DNA of 44,095 bases from Microvirga massiliensis (GTDB lineage Bacteria; Pseudomonadota; Alphaproteobacteria; Rhizobiales; Beijerinckiaceae), in assembly GCF_001006805.1 (NCBI RefSeq), contig NZ_LN811353.1, positions 638,588 to 682,682 on the forward strand, given 5' to 3'. Made by a program: the position numbers and the translations under genes. Below, one piece after another: positions 8,007 to 16,477 of this stretch; position 1 is the first letter of the stretch; every line of letters begins with the position of its first letter. Under the pieces are notes generated by a model. It did no database searches and was not told the origin of the DNA. It worked only from the letters and a program-made list of their open reading frames with translations.

Positions 8007-8921
8007 ATGCAACGCCGTCGTCTTCCACCCCTGACATCCCTGCGAGCCTTCGAAGCCGCAGCGCGGCACCTCAATTTCGAAAAGGCCGGGGATGAGCTCG
8101 CCGTCACGGCGAGCGCCGTCGGGCAGCAGGTGAAAACCCTCGAGGCGTGGCTCGGGCGTCCTTTGTTCGATCGGCTTCCGAGCCGGGGAGTGGTCTTGAC
8201 GAGCGTCGGTGAGCGCTATGCGTCGTCCCTGTCCGAACTCCTCGACCAGCTGCACGAGGCGACTGCACGGGCGCTGCGGCCGGAAACGTCACGCGTCCTG
8301 ACGGTCAGCACGATGCCGAGCTTTGCCGCGAACTGGCTCATCCCGCGCCTCGGACGTTTGCGCGAGCATCACCCTGATCTCGACGTGCGGGTCTCGGTCA
8401 CTACGGAACGTACGGATTTCGCGCGTGAGGATGTCGATGTCGTGGTCCGGTTCGGCCGCGGCGTCTGGCCGGGCCTGCGCTCGGATCTTCTGATGGAAGA
8501 GACTTTCTTTCCGGTCTGCAGCACCGCGCTTCTCGCCGATCCTGCACGTCCGCTGCGGGAGCCGGGCGATCTGCGCCATCACACCTTGCTGCACGAAATC
8601 GTCGACGGAGTGCCCGATTACATTACATGGGATCGCTGGCTGGCCGCGATGGGCGTGGAAGGCATCGACACGTCACGCGGGCCGCGTTATCCCCATACCT
8701 ATCTGACCCTCCAGGCGGCTGCTTCGGGCCAAGGGGTTGCGCTCGCGACGAGCGTTCTGATCGGCGATTATCTCGACGCGGGCCGCCTCGCGAGACCATT
8801 CCCTCACGAGGTGAAGGGCACGTATCAATACTACGTCGCATGTCCGGAGGCGTTCGCGAACAGATCGGCGGTCGTCGATTTTCGGACCTGGATTCTGGCG
8901 GAAGCAGACGCTCAACGGTGA
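8007..8921 (+). CDS. LysR-family transcriptional regulator, GcvA-like
   Basis: The 304-residue protein starts at ATG 8007. The N-terminus RRLPPLTSLRAFEAAARHLN followed by AGDELAVTASAVGQQVKTLE is the typical winged helix-turn-helix of GcvA-like LysR regulators (roughly residues 6-65). The remainder is the two-lobed periplasmic-binding-like effector domain with LRVSVT-type strands, VDVVVRFGRGVWPGL and a late TYLTLQAAASGQGVALA segment, both usual for this subgroup. LysR proteins act as tetramers and often control a divergent neighbour; here that is the DUF1127 gene, whose start is 107 bp away. The effector is unknown. Confidence 0.92.
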   Translation: MQRRRLPPLTSLRAFEAAARHLNFEKAGDELAVTASAVGQQVKTLEAWLGRPLFDRLPSRGVVLTSVGERYASSLSELLDQLHEATARALRPETSRVLTVSTMPSFAANWLIPRLGRLREHHPDLDVRVSVTTERTDFAREDVDVVVRFGRGVWPGLRSDLLMEETFFPVCSTALLADPARPLREPGDLRHHTLLHEIVDGVPDYITWDRWLAAMGVEGIDTSRGPRYPHTYLTLQAAASGQGVALATSVLIGDYLDAGRLARPFPHEVKGTYQYYVACPEAFANRSAVVDFRTWILAEADAQR

Positions 8922-8940
8922 GAAGGTGACCTCTCAGCGC

Positions 8941-9134
8941 ACCCGTCGACGGGTAGATTGCTTCGCCTGCGGCTCGCAAGGACGGAGGTGTGGCGGAAGT
9001 GGCAGTGCATCGTGCCTGCGACTCGCAAGGACGGCAGTGGGTCCGGCGCTACTCCGTTTCCGGCCCTGCTCTTCCCGCTCTCACACCCTCTTCGTCATTG
9101 CGAACGAAGTGAAGCAATCTACCCGTCGACGGGT
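8941..9134 (+). repeat. Dispersed intergenic repeat, copy 2, with 24-bp inverted ends
   Basis: The 24 bases at 8941-8964 and at 9111-9134 are perfect inverted copies; each carries ACCCGTCGACGGGT (itself palindromic) next to GATTGCTTC or GAAGCAATC. Between them are two direct copies of GACTCGCAAGGACGG-like sequence (near 8973 and 9016), GCTCTCA (9077-9083), nine bases and CGTCATTG (9093-9100). It matches copies 1 and 3. The non-coding layout and inverted ends resemble a small non-autonomous element. It fills most of the spacer between the LysR and RidA genes. Confidence 0.8.
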
Positions 9135-9201
9135 GGTTCGCCTCGTCCGCAACTCGCTCTCAGAACAGAAGCATCAGCCGCGCGATGGACAAGGCCGCCC
9201 A

Positions 9202-9597
9202 CTACGGCCGGCGTGCAACGAAGTCGATCTCCACCAGAGCGCCGACGGCGAGCGCGGTCACGCCGACGCAGGTCCTCGCGGGAAGCTTTCCCGGCGCGAA
9301 ATAAGCCTTGTAGACCTCGTTCATCGCGTCGAAGTCCCTCTCGAAATGCGTGAGGAAAACACGCGCCGACGCGACATTCTCGAGCGTCAGCCCGAGCCCT
9401 TTGAGAACGAGGATGAGGTTGTCCATCACGCGCCGCGTCTGGGCCTCCACGCCCTCGGGTAACGGCGCGTGATCATGATCCGGGTCAGTCGGCATCTGTC
9501 CCGTCAGGAAAATCCAACCATCCGTCTCGGTGGCATGGCAGAAGGGCCCGACGGGCGTTGGCGCCGCTTCGACCATATGAAATGTAATACCGGCCAT
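9202..9597 (-). CDS. ridA: RidA/YjgF family reactive-intermediate deaminase
   Basis: The 131-residue protein starts at ATG 9597 behind AGGAG. Length and pattern fit the trimeric RidA family: GPFCHATETDGWIFLTGQMP near the N-terminus, then NLILVLKGLGLTLENVASAR, and the C-terminal LPARTCVGVTALAVGALVEI. Arg108 is the conserved arginine that binds the carboxylate of enamine/imine intermediates, and Glu123 follows at the usual distance. RidA hydrolyses 2-aminoacrylate and related imines made by PLP enzymes. Some paralogues act in other pathways, so the housekeeping symbol is tentative. It is flanked by the repeat copy 2 and the sensor kinase gene, and looks monocistronic. Confidence 0.85.
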   Translation of the reverse strand: MAGITFHMVEAAPTPVGPFCHATETDGWIFLTGQMPTDPDHDHAPLPEGVEAQTRRVMDNLILVLKGLGLTLENVASARVFLTHFERDFDAMNEVYKAYFAPGKLPARTCVGVTALAVGALVEIDFVARRP

Positions 9598-9693
9598 CTT
9601 TGACTCCTTGTGGGATGTGGTTCGTAGAAAAGAAAGGGGTATCGGACAGACGATCGCGTGGCGGGCGAAGCGCTTGGCTTGACGAGAAACCGC

Positions 9694-12411
9694 TCACGCG
9701 TCCTGCAATTCCCGCATGAGTGGAAGCGTCAGCCGGAAGCATGCGCCCGGCTGTGCGTCCTCGACGAGCTCCAGCGTGCCTCTCATCCGGGCGACGATCC
9801 GGTGACTGATGTTGAGGCCGAGACCGAGGCCCGGCCTCGTCGCCATGTCGTGATCGCCGCGGGCGAAGCGATCGAAGAGGTTGGCGCGGATGGAGGGGGG
9901 CACTCCGGGGCCGTTGTCGGAGATTTCCAGGATGTATGTGCCATCCTTCGCGTGCGAGCGAATCCGGACTACCGGATCGGGGGCGTCGTTGTACTTGGTT
10001 GCGTTCGAGATGATGTTGATGAGCACCTGGCACAGGCGGTCCGCATCCGCGAGAACGGTGCTCTCGGCAGCTCGCTCGACGAATTCGATGCGCATGTCGC
10101 GCTGGCGCGTCAATGCCTCGCAGACTTCGAGAGCGCGATCCAGCACCCGCTCGGCCTCGACGGCTCGGTTCGTCCAACCTCTCTCGCCCTGTTCGAGTGC
10201 GCTGAGATCGAGAATTTCGTCGAGTAGCCGCGTCAGCCGCACGCTCTCGTTGTGGATCGTCAAGGCGAAGCGGGCGCGCTGCTCGGGGGTCAAATCGTCG
10301 TCGTGGAGGAGGATCTCGGAGAGAGAGCGGATCGAGGTCATCGGCGTGCGAACCTCGTGGCTCACCTGGGACAGGAAATCGTCCTTCTGTTGGTGCAGCT
10401 CGCGCAGCTGCGCATTCGCCTGTTGCAGCTTCTGAGCCGTCGAGCGCAGCTCCGCCGATTTCTGCTCGAGCTCGTGCGAGTATTCGATGACCTGCTGGGT
10501 CTCGTCCGCGATCCGCATCATCTCCTCGAGCGAGACCCGGTCGCCCGACGCCACCTTGGAGAGCAGCGCGTGCGCCGAGGCCGCTCCGATCGAGCCGGCG
10601 AGCTCGCGCTCCACGCGGCCGATGAATTCCGGTGACGTCTCATGCTGGCGTATCCCGGTCCCGCTTTCCCGCGCCACGGCCTCGAAGAGGGCCTGGGCCC
10701 GCTCCCAGCCGAGGACACGCTCCGCGACGAAGAAGAGGTCGTTCGCGGCCGCCGATCCGTGCATGGACACCGGCTGGCTGTCCGGCGGGCGCCGGAACAC
10801 GTCGACGAACAGGGTCGCCTGGATGCGCTCGAGGGCGCTCTGCCGGGAGCACAACGAGACGGCGATCAAGGTCGTCGCGTTGAGGAACAGGCTCCAGAAG
10901 ACGGCATGCACCAGCGGATCAAGACCCTTGAAGCCGAACAGCGCCTCGGGACGGAGGAACGCGATCCCCCATGGCCCTTCGGCCATCAGAGCCGCGACCG
11001 CGGGGCTCGCGGATTCGAAGCTCGGGAGGAAGGTCGTCCAGGCCCAGACCGCGGAGCCGACGATCATGCCGGCTATGGCGCCTTTCACGGTCGCTTCGCG
11101 CCAGTAGAGCGCGGCCAGCATCGCAGGCAGGAACTGCGCCACGCCCGCGAAGGAGATCAGGCCGATCGGGGCGAGCGCGTCGGAATCGCCGGTCAGCCAG
11201 AAATACAGAAAGCCGAGAAACAGGATCACGCCGATGGAGATGCGGCGGGCCCTGAGCAGGAGGCGGGCGATCGCGAGCTCTCCCGCGGATTCGAGCTTCG
11301 CCGAATGGCGTAGCGCAATCGGCAGGACGATATGGTTCGACACCATGATCGAGAGCGCGATCGAGGCCACGATGATCATCGAGGTCGCGCTCGAGAACCC
11401 GCCGATGAACGCGAACAGCGCGAGGCCGGTGTTCCCCGTCGACATCGGTAACGTGAGTACGAACATGTCCGGGTTCGAGCCCGCAGGCAGGCTCGTCATG
11501 CCGAACAGGGCGATCGGCGCCGTGAAGAGGCTCATCAGGAGCAGGTAGGTCGGGAAAGCCCAGCCGGCCGTGCGCAGATGCTCCTCGTTTGAGTTCTCCA
11601 CCACGGTGATCTGGAATTGGCGCGGGAGACACAGGACGGCCGTCGACGACAGCACCAGGATGGCGGCCCAGCGCGCGGAGGATGTGCGCTCGGAGTAGAT
11701 CTCGATGCCCTCCGCCTGCGCCCGTTCGTAGATTTCCGCGAAGCCGCCGCCGATTCCGAACACGACGAAGATCCCGACCGCGAGCAGGGCCAAAAGCTTC
11801 ACGACGGCCTCGAAGGCGATCGCTGCGACGACGCCGAGGTGCTGCTCTTTCGCATCCACGTGGCGCGTTCCGAACAGGATCGTGAACAGCGCCATGCCGG
11901 CGGCGACGCCGAAGGCGAGGCGGGCATCATCGAGGCTCGCCAGAGCTCCGGGTTCGCTTGCCGCGGAGACGACCTGGATCGAGGTGGTGATCGCCTTCAG
12001 CTGCAGGGCGGTGTACGGCGTGATGCTCACGAGCGCGATCAGGGTCACAAGGACCGCAAGGCTGCTCGACTTGCCGAAGCGCGAGGAGAGGAGATCGGCG
12101 ACTGACGTGATCCGCTGCGTCCGGCCGATGCGAACGAGCTTGCGCAGCACGAACCACCAGCCGACGAAGATCAGCGTCGGGCCGAGATAGATCGCCAGGA
12201 ACTCGAGCCCGTCGCGGGCCGCCGTCCCGACGGCGCCGTAGAAGGTCCAGCTCGTGCAATAGACCGAGATCGACAGCGTGTAGATCAGGGGCGAGCGCAA
12301 AAACCGGCTTTCGCCGCGGTGCGCCCGGACATCGGACACATAGGCGAGGATGAAGAGGAGGCCGACATAGGCGACGGCCGTCAGAATGACGAGATCGGGC
12401 GACAGCATCAT
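9694..12411 (-). CDS. SLC5/STAC sensor histidine kinase (CbrA/CrbS-like)
   Basis: The 905-residue protein starts at ATG 12411 (MMLSPDLVIL); earlier in-frame codons lie within other genes. Residues 1 to about 500 form a sodium/solute-symporter-like membrane domain with many hydrophobic helices. A STAC segment follows (AERVLGWERAQALFEAVARE, later LAGSIGAASAHALLSKVASG), then a coiled coil, then the kinase: SHEVRTP with phospho-acceptor His near residue 685, N-box NIISNATKYND, and ATP lid ISDNGPGVP and GLGLGLNIS. SLC5-STAC-HK kinases such as CbrA (histidine, carbon balance) and CrbS (acetate response) join a transporter-like sensor to a kinase. The start overlaps the stop of the small membrane protein gene by four bases (ATGA), so the two are coupled. 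The ligand is unknown. Confidence 0.94.
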   Translation of the reverse strand: MMLSPDLVILTAVAYVGLLFILAYVSDVRAHRGESRFLRSPLIYTLSISVYCTSWTFYGAVGTAARDGLEFLAIYLGPTLIFVGWWFVLRKLVRIGRTQRITSVADLLSSRFGKSSSLAVLVTLIALVSITPYTALQLKAITTSIQVVSAASEPGALASLDDARLAFGVAAGMALFTILFGTRHVDAKEQHLGVVAAIAFEAVVKLLALLAVGIFVVFGIGGGFAEIYERAQAEGIEIYSERTSSARWAAILVLSSTAVLCLPRQFQITVVENSNEEHLRTAGWAFPTYLLLMSLFTAPIALFGMTSLPAGSNPDMFVLTLPMSTGNTGLALFAFIGGFSSATSMIIVASIALSIMVSNHIVLPIALRHSAKLESAGELAIARLLLRARRISIGVILFLGFLYFWLTGDSDALAPIGLISFAGVAQFLPAMLAALYWREATVKGAIAGMIVGSAVWAWTTFLPSFESASPAVAALMAEGPWGIAFLRPEALFGFKGLDPLVHAVFWSLFLNATTLIAVSLCSRQSALERIQATLFVDVFRRPPDSQPVSMHGSAAANDLFFVAERVLGWERAQALFEAVARESGTGIRQHETSPEFIGRVERELAGSIGAASAHALLSKVASGDRVSLEEMMRIADETQQVIEYSHELEQKSAELRSTAQKLQQANAQLRELHQQKDDFLSQVSHEVRTPMTSIRSLSEILLHDDDLTPEQRARFALTIHNESVRLTRLLDEILDLSALEQGERGWTNRAVEAERVLDRALEVCEALTRQRDMRIEFVERAAESTVLADADRLCQVLINIISNATKYNDAPDPVVRIRSHAKDGTYILEISDNGPGVPPSIRANLFDRFARGDHDMATRPGLGLGLNISHRIVARMRGTLELVEDAQPGACFRLTLPLMRELQDA

Positions 12412-12671
12412 CCGCCGTCCTGGCTCGCATTCTGCGTCTGGCGCCGTTCCGGCCGGGGCATGCGCCACGACACGAGCCCGGCTCCCACGATCAGCAGGAT
12501 CCAGACTGCGAAGAGGTAAAGCACCTCGATCGGGATTCCAAAGAGGCGGTCGCGAACCGCAAAGGCGTCGAGCAGGGGCGGGAGGAGCAGGACGGCCCCG
12601 AAGACCGGCAGCATGAAAGCGGCGTGTTCGAGCTTCCGATGGTCGCCGGATCCCTTGCCGGGCCGAGCCAC
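12408..12671 (-). CDS. Small CbrX-like membrane protein
   Basis: This 87-residue protein begins at GTG 12671, two bases after the response-regulator stop, and ends in an ATGA overlap with the sensor kinase. It has two hydrophobic segments, FMLPVFGAVLLLPPLLDAF and VLYLFAVWILLIVGAGLVSW, separated by RDRLFGIPIE. Small two-helix proteins with an LFGIP-type motif are encoded just before SLC5-type sensor kinases; CbrX in pseudomonads is the example I know. A role in folding, stability or ligand gating of the sensor is inferred from position. The hydrophilic C-terminus (PERRQTQNASQDGG) should be cytoplasmic if there are two helices. Confidence 0.8.
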   Translation of the reverse strand: MARPGKGSGDHRKLEHAAFMLPVFGAVLLLPPLLDAFAVRDRLFGIPIEVLYLFAVWILLIVGAGLVSWRMPRPERRQTQNASQDGG

Positions 12672-12673
12672 CG

Positions 12674-13042
12674 TCAGCCCCCGCCGAGGAGCCTGCGCAC
12701 GGCTCCGACCACTTCGTCATTGGCGTAGGGCTTGGTCACGAACCCGCTCGCCCCGAGATCCTCGGCGACGCGCCGGTCATGCTGCTGGCCCTTGGCGGTG
12801 AGGACGAGGACGGGGATCGTCCGCGTGCGCTCCTCGGCCCTGATCTGCTTCAGGACCTCGAAGCCGGAGCGCTTGGGCAGCATCACGTCGAGCACGAGGA
12901 CGCGCGGTTTCAGCCTCACCACGGCTTCGAGGACGGCCTCGCCGTCGGTGACCGAGCTGATCGACCAGCCGGCCCGCCGCAAAATGAAGTCGAGCGATTC
13001 GAGAATGCCCGGTTCATCTTCGGCAATGAGCACGTCCACCAT
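12674..13042 (-). CDS. Single-domain response regulator (REC only)
   Basis: The 122-residue protein starts at ATG 13042 behind AAGGAGGG; longer in-frame starts lie in leader sequence. It is one receiver domain: acidic pair in IAEDEPG (Glu8/Asp9), phospho-acceptor Asp52 in LVLDVMLP, Thr82 in VLTAKG, and Lys104 in FVTKPYAN. There is no DNA-binding or enzymatic output domain, in contrast to the LuxR- or NtrC-type partners of CrbS and CbrA. Output must therefore pass through protein contact or a phosphorelay. It is encoded between the ScfR-like gene (97 bp upstream) and the membrane protein and kinase genes, so it is the likely partner of that kinase. Confidence 0.93.
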   Translation of the reverse strand: MVDVLIAEDEPGILESLDFILRRAGWSISSVTDGEAVLEAVVRLKPRVLVLDVMLPKRSGFEVLKQIRAEERTRTIPVLVLTAKGQQHDRRVAEDLGASGFVTKPYANDEVVGAVRRLLGGG

Positions 13043-13139
13043 CGCCGCCCTCCTTCCTGCCCTCTCGCTGTCAGGGCGTCTGTGCGCCCATGGCGGTCCT
13101 AACCGCGGTTCGGCCGCCGTTTTGCCAAGCTTTTCCGAC

Positions 13140-14774
13140 TTAAGCCGAATCATGCTTCCGCGCCAAGTCCGGGGCAGGGCCTACCAAGGGGGTGCGCAAG
13201 GTCGCGCCGCCGCTCGGGTCGAAGGCTTCCTCCTGCCGATGGGTGCACTCCCGACGGGTGCACAGCCGGCAGGAGGGCCCGACCGGAACGGCCTCCGCCG
13301 CATGCCCGAGGTCGAGCCCGCGCCCATAGACCGTGCGGTCCGCGTCCAGGACATCGCAGGCGAGCATGATGGAGGAATAGAACGGAGGGTCCCGGAACGT
13401 AGCGAGTCGTTTCGAAACCGCCTTGGCGATGAAGAGGTAGCGTGACCTGTCGGAAAACGTCACCAGCTGCCGAGCGATCTGGTCGGTGTTCCGGAAAGCG
13501 GCATAGATCGCCCAGAGCGGACAGGCATGGCCCGTATTGGGGAGCAGAAGCCCGGGCAGCGGGAACTGCTTGGTGAGCCGCCCGGCGGGATCGGATCTCA
13601 GGAAGCCGAAGGGAATTCCCTGTTCGCCCGGACGGCGCAGGGTCACGAGCCGGTGCGCGATCTGCTCGAAACTCGCCGTGTAGATCTGCCCGAGAAGATC
13701 GATGTCGTAGCCGTGCGTCTCTGCGTCCTCCAGGAAGCGCGAATAGGGGAGCACGATCGCCCCGGCGAGATACGAGGCCATGAAGCGCTGCGCGACCCGC
13801 CGCGCGGTTGGCGAGGTGAGACGCGGGTCTTCGGCATGGGCCTCGATCACCTGCGGGAGGGCGAGCTCGGCGAGGAGCCGCGCGAGCTGGAACTGGCGCG
13901 TCTCGGGCCTTGCCCCGCCGTAGAACCACATCACCTTCCGGTCCGGGTCGAACCCGTATTCCTGGGAGAAGCCGCCGTTATGCCTCGGGGCTGCCGTTCC
14001 CTTCTCGAAGGAAATCCCGAAGCGGTGCTCGAGCAGCGTGGCGAGCATCGCCTCTCCGAAGGGGCCCGCGGCCTCGACCTCGCGGCGAAGGGTGTCGGCG
14101 GCCTCCTCCAGAGCCGGAAAATGGCTCTTTTCCGCGATGATGAGGTCATCGACCTCGAGGCCGGGCGATACCGCGCGATGCGCAACCACCGACTGCTCGA
14201 AGGCACCCACGAAGGCGCGGGTCTTTTCCGAGAGCGCCTGTCCCTCGCGATTGATCGACGCGATGAAGCGCCGGCGGTCGGCTTCGTCGACCTCCGGAAC
14301 GCTCTCGAGGATTTCGGCGGCGGAGCGCATCGCCGTGATCTGGCTGAGGATCTGATGGAGCAGCTCGGAGAGCAGCGGATCCGACCGGATCCGGTTCGCA
14401 TAGACTTCCGCATTCGCGGAGGCATCGGCATAGGCCCGCCGGAACCGGGTCAGCGCCAGCGCCGCGTTCGGGAACTGCGCCACGAGATCGCGTGCCTCGC
14501 CCGCCGGGAAAGGCGTTCCTGCCAGGATAGGGTCCGAGAAGGCTTCCGTGACGGCCTGCACGAGCCGCTGTTCTCGATCTTCGGAGAGCTGCTCGAGCGG
14601 GAGCCCGAGCTGATCGGCGATGCGCCGCAGGAGGGTGCCGCCGATCTTCCGCCGGTTTCCCTCGATCAGGTTGAGATAGCTCGCCGAAACGCCGACGGCC
14701 CGTGCGAGGCCGGCCTGCGACAGGCCGAGCGCCTTGCGTCGGTTTCGGATCTTGATGCCGATCAGCGCCCGCAC
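13140..14774 (-). CDS. ScfR/PrpC-type short-chain fatty acyl transcriptional regulator
   Basis: The 544-residue protein starts at GTG 14774 with GAGGGG upstream. Residues about 8-62 are an XRE-type helix-turn-helix (LGLSQAGLARAVGVSASYLN). An ImmA/IrrE-like middle domain follows, without an HExxH zinc motif (LLAELALPQVIEAH stands where it would be), and then the C-terminal domain of the ScfR/RamB/PrpC family with a Cys cluster, SCRLCTRRECTHRQEEAF. Members regulate acetate, propionate, glyoxylate-cycle or 2-methylcitrate genes and sense acyl-CoA-type signals. The gene diverges from the ABC importer and precedes the two-component genes on the same strand. A perfect palindrome sits 14-28 bp upstream of its start, a good candidate for autoregulation. 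Confidence 0.9.
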   Translation of the reverse strand: MRALIGIKIRNRRKALGLSQAGLARAVGVSASYLNLIEGNRRKIGGTLLRRIADQLGLPLEQLSEDREQRLVQAVTEAFSDPILAGTPFPAGEARDLVAQFPNAALALTRFRRAYADASANAEVYANRIRSDPLLSELLHQILSQITAMRSAAEILESVPEVDEADRRRFIASINREGQALSEKTRAFVGAFEQSVVAHRAVSPGLEVDDLIIAEKSHFPALEEAADTLRREVEAAGPFGEAMLATLLEHRFGISFEKGTAAPRHNGGFSQEYGFDPDRKVMWFYGGARPETRQFQLARLLAELALPQVIEAHAEDPRLTSPTARRVAQRFMASYLAGAIVLPYSRFLEDAETHGYDIDLLGQIYTASFEQIAHRLVTLRRPGEQGIPFGFLRSDPAGRLTKQFPLPGLLLPNTGHACPLWAIYAAFRNTDQIARQLVTFSDRSRYLFIAKAVSKRLATFRDPPFYSSIMLACDVLDADRTVYGRGLDLGHAAEAVPVGPSCRLCTRRECTHRQEEAFDPSGGATLRTPLVGPAPDLARKHDSA

Positions 14775-14787
14775 GGTCCCCTCGAAG

Positions 14788-14802
14788 TGTCAAGTGTTGA
14801 CA
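14788..14802. promoter_or_regulatory. Operator-like palindrome in the divergent promoter region
   Basis: TGTCAA-GTG-TTGACA is a perfect 6-bp inverted repeat with a 3-bp centre, placed between the ScfR-like gene (start 14774) and the ABC binding-protein gene (start 14938). TTGACA on the plus strand also resembles a -35 hexamer. An AT-rich stretch (TTTACAAAAAATAT, about 14830-14844) follows. I infer a binding site for the ScfR-like regulator or for the promoter itself; the sequence alone does not decide. Confidence 0.5.
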
Positions 14803-14937
14803 GATTTTGACGCTGCCGCTGTGCAATGATTTACAAAAAATATCAACTGCGGCAAAGGCATATTGCTTTATTTTCCATTCGCAGCACTGTCCGCTGAAGC
14901 GAGCTCGAAGGCAGTCGCTCGCATCGCGGAGGAAGCA

Positions 14938-16290
14938 ATGACGGATTTCGGAAACCGCCCGAGCCGGCGCACGATTCTCAAGGGGGGAGCCGTCGGACTG
15001 GTGACGGCGAGCGTGGCGCCGCTGGTCTTCAGCCGGGGCGCGTGGGCGCAGGACTTCTGCAACAATCCCACCGGCAAGAACGTGGTCTTCGGCTTCAACA
15101 TCCCGCAGACCGGGTCCTATGCCGAGGAGGGCATCGACCAGCTGCGCGGCTACCAGCTTGCGGTGAAGCACCTCAACGGCGAGGGCGACGGCGGCATGCT
15201 GAACACGCTCAAGCCCTCCGCGCTCAAGGGCAACGGTGTCCTGGGCAAGAAGGTCACCTTCGTGACCGGCGACACGCAGACCAAGACCGACGCGGCCCGC
15301 GACAGCGCCCGCCGCATGATCGAGCGCGACAAGGCGATCATGATCACCGGGAGCGTCTCTTCGGGCGAGGCGATCGCCACGCAGAGCCTCTGCCAGGAGA
15401 TGGGCGTCATCTATATGTCGGGGCTCACCCACTCCAACGACACGACGGGCAAGGACAAGCGGCGCTACGGCTTCCGCCACTACTTCAACGCCTATCAGTC
15501 GGGCGTCGCCATCGCGCCGTTCCTCGCCAAGGAATACGGCAGGGACCGTCGCGCCTATCACATCACCGCCGACTACACCTGGGGCTGGACGCAGGAAGAA
15601 TCGATCAAGAAAGCGACGGAAGCGCTCGGCTGGCAGACCGTCGCCACGGTCCGCTCGCCGCTCGGGATCGGCGACTTCTCGCAATATCTCACGCCCGTGC
15701 TCAATTCCGGCGCGGACGTGCTGATCCTGAACCACTATGGCCACGACATGGTGAACTCGCTGCCGCAGGCGGTGCAGTTCGGGCTGCGTGATCGCCAAGC
15801 CAACGGCAAGGACTTCCAGGTCATCGTGCCGATGTTCTCCGAGCTGATGGCGGTCGGCGCCGGCGATGCGGTCAAGGGCATCATCGGGACCTCGAACTGG
15901 CACTGGAACCTGCCCGACGAGGGCTCGAAGGCCTTCACGAAGTCCTATGGCGCGGAATACGGGCAGCCGCCGTCGCAATCCTCGCATACCGGCTACGTGC
16001 AGGCGCTGCTCTATGCCGATGCTTGCGAGCGGGCTGGGACCTTCTATCCCCCGGAGGTCATCAAGGCGCTGGAAGGCTTCGAGTTCGACGGCCTCGGCAA
16101 CGGGCCGACGCTCTATCGCGCGGCCGATCACCAGTGCTTCAAGGACGTGCTGGTCGTGCGCGGCAATCCCGAGCCGACGAGCAAGTTCGACGTGCTCAAC
16201 ATCATCGGCCAGGCCTCTCGCGAAGCCGTCACCTACGACCCGGCGATGTTCGGGGGCGAACTGGGTCCGTACGACGCCAAGAAGTGCTGA
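14938..16290 (+). CDS. Branched-chain-amino-acid-type ABC transporter, substrate-binding protein
   Basis: The 450-residue protein starts at ATG 14938 right after GGAGGAAG. A twin-arginine signal (SRRTILKGG at 9-17, hydrophobic stretch, likely cleavage after AWA near 37) sends it folded to the periplasm. The mature part is a type I two-lobed binding protein of the LivJ/AmiC/UrtA kind: FGFNIPQTGSYAEEG, RMIERDKAIMITGSVSSGEA, YHITADYTWGWTQEES, ADVLILNHYGHDMV. The four Cys residues of the mature region (in DFCNN, SLCQEM, HQCFKD and the terminal KKC) could form disulphides. The ligand is not deducible: amino acids, urea, amides and aromatic or short carboxylic acids are all bound by relatives. It heads the importer operon and is followed by a strong hairpin. 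Confidence 0.92.
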   Translation: MTDFGNRPSRRTILKGGAVGLVTASVAPLVFSRGAWAQDFCNNPTGKNVVFGFNIPQTGSYAEEGIDQLRGYQLAVKHLNGEGDGGMLNTLKPSALKGNGVLGKKVTFVTGDTQTKTDAARDSARRMIERDKAIMITGSVSSGEAIATQSLCQEMGVIYMSGLTHSNDTTGKDKRRYGFRHYFNAYQSGVAIAPFLAKEYGRDRRAYHITADYTWGWTQEESIKKATEALGWQTVATVRSPLGIGDFSQYLTPVLNSGADVLILNHYGHDMVNSLPQAVQFGLRDRQANGKDFQVIVPMFSELMAVGAGDAVKGIIGTSNWHWNLPDEGSKAFTKSYGAEYGQPPSQSSHTGYVQALLYADACERAGTFYPPEVIKALEGFEFDGLGNGPTLYRAADHQCFKDVLVVRGNPEPTSKFDVLNIIGQASREAVTYDPAMFGGELGPYDAKKC

Positions 16291-16297
16291 GGCCCGA

Positions 16298-16333
16298 GGC
16301 CCGCTCCGGGCGCATCAGCACCCGGAGCGGGCC
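16298..16333 (+). terminator. Hairpin between binding-protein and permease genes
   Basis: Arms GGCCCGCTCCGGG (16298-16310) and CCCGGAGCGGGCC (16321-16333) pair perfectly around a 10-nt loop, beginning 8 bases after the stop codon. There is no T-run and the permease gene follows on the same strand 144 bp later. It most likely acts as a partial terminator or an mRNA 3'-end stabiliser that lets the binding protein be made in excess over the membrane parts. Confidence 0.7.
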
Positions 16334-16477
16334 CAACGGACCACCTGTGCGCGCATTTCGCCTCGGCAGTAAGAGCTCGCACAGGACCGCGAACCTGCAA
16401 ACGAATTCAAGAGAGCAACGCGCCCCGGATGCGGGAGCGCGGCGCGCTTTGCCGTCCCGTTCGGGCGGGAGGAATGG

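Noticed and set aside
14146..16131. 661-codon minus-strand frame across the ABC binding-protein and ScfR-like genes
   Set aside because: It crosses two well-supported genes in other frames and shows only Arg/Ala/Gly-rich shadow composition.
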